From Pseudomonas sp. (GTDB lineage: Bacteria; Pseudomonadota; Gammaproteobacteria; Pseudomonadales; Pseudomonadaceae), in NCBI GenBank assembly GCA_003523465.1, contig DQAA01000474.1, positions 1 through 13,123 on the forward strand: 13,123 nt of DNA, written 5' to 3'. A program made the position numbers and the translations under genes. Every line of letters begins with the position of its first letter. Position 1 is the first letter of the stretch. The notes beneath the pieces were generated by a model, which saw nothing but the letters and a program-made list of their open reading frames with translations, searched no databases and was not told the origin of the DNA. Positions 10,007-13,123 of this stretch are shown here, in pieces.

Positions 10007-11353
10007 GTGTCCCTGATCGCAACTGACCACTTCCGCATCGTTGTCGGCCTCGGCAAGAGCGGCATGTCCCTGGTTCGCTTCCTGGCGAACCGGGGCATTG
10101 CGTTTGCGGTCGCCGACACGCGCGAGAACCCGCCGGAACTGACGACCCTGCGTCGCGACTATCCGCAGGTGGAAGTGCGCTGTGGCGAGCTGGACGTGGA
10201 ATTCCTCTGCCGCGCTGACGAGCTGTACGTGAGCCCCGGGCTGGCCCTGGCTACCCCCGCCCTGCAGCAGGCCGCTGCCCGTGGCGTGAAGCTGTCCGGC
10301 GATGTCGAGCTGTTCGCGCGTCACGCGAAAGCGCCGATCGTTGCCATCAGCGGTTCCAACGCCAAGAGCACCGTGACCACCCTGGTCGGTGAAATGGCCG
10401 CCGCTGCCGGCAAGCGCGTGGCTGTTGGCGGCAATCTCGGCACTCCGGCCCTGGATCTGCTGGGCGACGACGTCGAGCTGTACGTGCTGGAACTGTCCAG
10501 TTTCCAGCTGGAAACCACTGACCAGCTCAATGCCGAAGTCGCTACCGTGCTCAATGTCAGCGAAGACCACATGGACCGCTACAGTGGCTTGCCGGCCTAT
10601 CACCTGGCCAAGCACCGGATCTTCCGTGGCGCGCGCCAGGTGGTGGTCAACCGCCAGGACGCCCTGAGCCGTCCATTGCCGGTCGAAGGCCAGCCGTGCT
10701 GGACCTTCGGTCTGAACAAACCTGATTTCAAAGCCTTCGGCCTGCGTGAAGAGGACGGCGAGAAGTACCTGGCCTTCGAATTCCAGAACCTCATGCCGGT
10801 TCGTGAACTGAAGATCCGCGGCGCCCACAACCAGTCCAACGCCCTGGCCGCACTGGCCCTGGGTCATGCCGTAGGCCTGCCGTTCGAAGCCATGCTGGAC
10901 AGCCTGCGCAGCTTCGGCGGCCTGGCCCATCGTTGCCAGTGGGTGCGCGAGCTGAATGGCGTCAACTACTACGACGACTCCAAGGCGACCAACGTCGGTG
11001 CGGCCTTGGCTGCCATCGAAGGCCTGGGTGCCGATATCGACGGCAAGCTGGTGCTGATCGCTGGCGGCGACGGCAAGGGCGCTGACTTCTCCGGCCTGCG
11101 TGCGCCGGTCGCCGAACATTGCCGCGCGGTTGTCCTGCTCGGTCGCGATGCCGAACTGCTGGCCGAAGCCTTGGGCGATGCTGCCCCGCTGGTGCGGGTC
11201 AAGACCCTGGAAGACGCCGTGCGCCAGTGCGCAGAGCTGGCCCGGCCAGGCGATGCCGTGCTGCTGTCGCCAGCCTGCGCCAGCCTCGACATGTTCAAGA
11301 ACTTCGAAGAGCGTGGGCGCCTGTTCGCCCAGGCCGCAGGAGAACTGGCATGA
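10007..11353 (+). CDS. murD: UDP-N-acetylmuramoyl-L-alanine--D-glutamate ligase MurD
   Basis: MurD is a cytoplasmic ATP-dependent ligase that adds D-glutamate to UDP-MurNAc-L-Ala, the step before MurE. The protein has 448 residues. A Rossmann-like N-terminal domain begins IVVGLGKSGMSLVRFLA (11-27). The ATP loop reads SGSNAKSTVTTLVGEM (115-130), so the usual Gly before the catalytic Lys120 is Ala119; I recall the same GSNAKST form in other Pseudomonas MurD proteins, so it is probably native. ELSSFQLET (162-170), NVSEDHMDRY (183-192) and the expected carbamylated Lys202 (AKHRIF) follow. The C-terminal domain has YYDDSKATNVGA, AGGDGKGADF and LLSPACASLDMFKNFEERG. It starts with GTG at 10007 after a short AGGTAGAG stretch, 5 bases past mraY, and overlaps ftsW by four bases (ATGA). 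Confidence 0.97.
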   Translation: MSLIATDHFRIVVGLGKSGMSLVRFLANRGIAFAVADTRENPPELTTLRRDYPQVEVRCGELDVEFLCRADELYVSPGLALATPALQQAAARGVKLSGDVELFARHAKAPIVAISGSNAKSTVTTLVGEMAAAAGKRVAVGGNLGTPALDLLGDDVELYVLELSSFQLETTDQLNAEVATVLNVSEDHMDRYSGLPAYHLAKHRIFRGARQVVVNRQDALSRPLPVEGQPCWTFGLNKPDFKAFGLREEDGEKYLAFEFQNLMPVRELKIRGAHNQSNALAALALGHAVGLPFEAMLDSLRSFGGLAHRCQWVRELNGVNYYDDSKATNVGAALAAIEGLGADIDGKLVLIAGGDGKGADFSGLRAPVAEHCRAVVLLGRDAELLAEALGDAAPLVRVKTLEDAVRQCAELARPGDAVLLSPACASLDMFKNFEERGRLFAQAAGELA

Positions 11354-12567
11354 TCTTCGGCGCCATCAAGCCCTATCCGTCGCCGTTGATCAGCGGTCGT
11401 GGCATCGACCTGGACTTCCCGTTCCTGGTCGGCTGCCTGGCATTGCTCGGACTGGGCTTGGTGATGATCACCTCGGCGTCGTCGGAAGTTGCGGCGGCGC
11501 AGTCGGGTAATCCGCTCTACCACATGATCCGTCACCTGGTTTACGTGACCCTCGGATTGGGTGCCTGCATCGTCACCATGATGGTGCCGATCTCGACCTG
11601 GCAGCGCATGGGCTACCTGATGCTGATCGGTGCGTTCGGGCTCTTGGTCCTGGTTCTGATCCCCGGTATTGGCCGGGAAGTGAACGGTTCCTGGCGCTGG
11701 ATCGGTTTCAGCTTCTTCAACGTGCAGCCATCGGAGATCGCCAAGGTCTTCGTGGTGATCTACCTGGCGGGCTACCTGGTGCGTCGGCAGCAGGAAGTGC
11801 GCGAAAGCTGGATGGGCTTCTTCAAGCCTTTCATCGTGCTGCTGCCGATGGCGGGGCTGTTGCTGATGGAGCCGGACTTCGGCGCGACCGTCGTGATGAT
11901 GGGTGCAGCAGCGGCCATGTTGTTCCTTGGCGGTGTCGGCCTGTTCCGCTTTGGCCTGATGGTCGCGCTTGCTGTAGGTGCGGTGTTCGTCCTGGTGCAG
12001 GCCCAGCCCTACCGGATGGCGCGCCTGACGACCTTTACCGACCCGTGGGCCGACCAGTTCGGCTCGGGTTACCAGTTGACCCAGGCATTGATCGCATTCG
12101 GCCGCGGCGAGTGGTTCGGTGTCGGCCTGGGCAACAGCGTGCAAAAGCAGTTCTACCTGCCGGAAGCCCATACCGACTTCGTGTTCTCGGTGCTGGCCGA
12201 GGAGCTGGGCGTAGTGGGGTCTCTGGCGACCCTGGCGCTGTTCGTCTTCGTCACTGTCCGCGCCCTGTACATCGGTCTGTGGGCCGAGAAGGCCAAGCAG
12301 TTCTTCGCCGCGTACGTGGCGTTCGGCCTGGCATTCCTCTGGATCGGCCAGTTCCTCATCAATATCGGTGTGAACATCGGCCTGCTGCCTACCAAGGGCC
12401 TGACCTTGCCATTCCTGAGCTACGGCGGCAGTTCCCTGGTGATCTGCTGTGCCTGCGTCGGGTTGCTGTTACGCATCGAGTGGGAGAGCCGCACGCACCT
12501 GGGCAGCGAGGAACACGAATTCGACGAAAACGATTTTGCCGAGGAGCCGAATCATCATGGCCGCTGA
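11350..12567 (+). CDS. ftsW: Septal peptidoglycan glycosyltransferase FtsW
   Basis: FtsW is a SEDS-family polytopic inner-membrane protein that polymerises glycan strands from lipid II at the division site and pairs with FtsI. From ATG 11350 it has 405 residues, normal for the family; the frame is open upstream only because of murD overlap. About ten membrane segments are visible. Conserved SEDS motifs are VNGSWRWIGF with QPSEIAK (111-132), LLMEPDFGAT (171-180), GVGLGNSVQKQFYLPEAHTD (257-276, with the catalytic-type Asp at 276 in HTDFVFSVLAEELG), and LLPTKGLTLPFLSYGGSS (345-362), the SEDS signature. The C-terminal tail (about 380-405) is cytoplasmic, acidic and ends in NHHGR. It follows murD with an ATGA overlap and overlaps murG by 11 bases. 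RodA is excluded by context. Confidence 0.97.
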   Translation: MIFGAIKPYPSPLISGRGIDLDFPFLVGCLALLGLGLVMITSASSEVAAAQSGNPLYHMIRHLVYVTLGLGACIVTMMVPISTWQRMGYLMLIGAFGLLVLVLIPGIGREVNGSWRWIGFSFFNVQPSEIAKVFVVIYLAGYLVRRQQEVRESWMGFFKPFIVLLPMAGLLLMEPDFGATVVMMGAAAAMLFLGGVGLFRFGLMVALAVGAVFVLVQAQPYRMARLTTFTDPWADQFGSGYQLTQALIAFGRGEWFGVGLGNSVQKQFYLPEAHTDFVFSVLAEELGVVGSLATLALFVFVTVRALYIGLWAEKAKQFFAAYVAFGLAFLWIGQFLINIGVNIGLLPTKGLTLPFLSYGGSSLVICCACVGLLLRIEWESRTHLGSEEHEFDENDFAEEPNHHGR

Positions 12568-13123
12568 CGGCAAGAACGTATTGATCATGGCCGGCGGAAC
12601 CGGCGGCCATGTATTCCCGGCGCTGGCATGCGCGCGGGAATTCCAGGCGCGCGGCTTCACCGTGCACTGGCTGGGAACGCCACGCGGCATCGAGAACGAA
12701 CTGGTGCCGCAGGCCGGCCTGCAACTGCACCTGATCAACGTCACCGGACTGCGGGGCAAGAGCAAGCTGTCGCTGCTCAAGGCACCGTTCACCCTGGTCA
12801 AGGCGGTGCTGCAGGCACGCCGGATCATTCGCCAGGTCAATCCGGTCTGCGTGATCGGCTTTGGTGGCTATGTCACCGGCCCTGGCGGTGTGGCCGCCAA
12901 GCTGTGCGGCGTGCCGGTGGTGATCCATGAACAGAACGCCCGCGCCGGTACCGCCAACCGCATGTTGGTGCCCCTGGCCGGTCGGGTTTGCGAAGCCTTC
13001 CCGGATACTTTCGGCGCCAGTGCCAAGCGCCGCACCACTGGCAACCCGGTGCGGGCCGAGCTGTTCCTGGAACCTGTTCGCGAAGCCCTGTCCGGGCGCC
13101 GCGCGCGTCTGCTGGTGCTGGGC
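12557..13123 (+). CDS. murG: UDP-GlcNAc:lipid I N-acetylglucosaminyltransferase MurG, N-terminal part (runs off window)
   Basis: MurG is a peripheral membrane GT-B glycosyltransferase that adds GlcNAc to lipid I, giving lipid II on the cytoplasmic face. The first 189 residues are present, about half of the usual 355 to 365. The N-terminal glycine-rich loop MAGGTGGHVFPALA (11-24) contains the conserved GGTGGH (13-18). A second loop is IGFGGYVTGPGG (100-111), followed by HEQN (124-127) and TGNPVR (161-166) near the domain boundary. The UDP-GlcNAc binding domain lies beyond the edge. ATG at 12557 lies inside the end of ftsW; GAGGAG at 12541-12546, 10 bases upstream, is a usable ribosome binding site, and the overlap suggests coupling. 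No frame disruption is visible. Confidence 0.96.
   Translation, partial: MAADGKNVLIMAGGTGGHVFPALACAREFQARGFTVHWLGTPRGIENELVPQAGLQLHLINVTGLRGKSKLSLLKAPFTLVKAVLQARRIIRQVNPVCVIGFGGYVTGPGGVAAKLCGVPVVIHEQNARAGTANRMLVPLAGRVCEAFPDTFGASAKRRTTGNPVRAELFLEPVREALSGRRARLLVLG

Overview
This window appears to be two bacterial genomes joined inside one RNA gene. The left arm (1 to about 2160) is very GC-rich and looks mycobacterial. It holds the 3' end of cobN, a small VOC-family gene, an AraC-type regulator, and the 5' part of an RNase P RNA that resembles the mycobacterial gene as I recall it. The right arm (about 2175 to 13123) is Pseudomonas-like. It holds the 3' part of a pseudomonad rnpB followed by the start of the dcw (division and cell wall) cluster in its classical gammaproteobacterial order: mraZ, rsmH, ftsL, ftsI, murE, murF, mraY, murD, ftsW, murG. 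The last gene runs off the right edge.

The join lies between about 2136 and 2175, most likely in the GGTAAGGGTGAAA word (2162-2174) that both rnpB types share. Sequence within each arm is self-consistent, but helices that must pair across the join fail. The P1 and P2 strands do not match, and one P4 base pair has become A.C. This is best explained as an assembly or amplification chimera, not a working hybrid gene. Linkage between cobN, VOC or araC and the dcw cluster should therefore not be taken as real.

Left arm: the cobaltochelatase gene points right and meets a leftward araC-VOC gene pair. The pair diverges from rnpB across a short region with a plausible rnpB promoter.

Right arm: a roughly 310-base, comparatively AT-rich spacer carries a sigma70-type promoter and three GTGG boxes spaced 10 bp apart, the expected MraZ operator. 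Downstream, ten genes lie head to tail, each junction overlapping or separated by at most 5 bases, so they are probably one translationally coupled transcription unit. MurE, MurF and MurD complete the UDP-MurNAc-pentapeptide, MraY and MurG build lipids I and II, and FtsW with FtsI polymerises and crosslinks septal peptidoglycan, with FtsL as divisome activator. MraZ regulates the promoter and RsmH methylates 16S rRNA.

I found no new biological system. Apart from the chimeric rnpB, the notable points are a MurD P-loop with Ala in place of the usual Gly, and a VOC protein lacking recognisable metal ligands.
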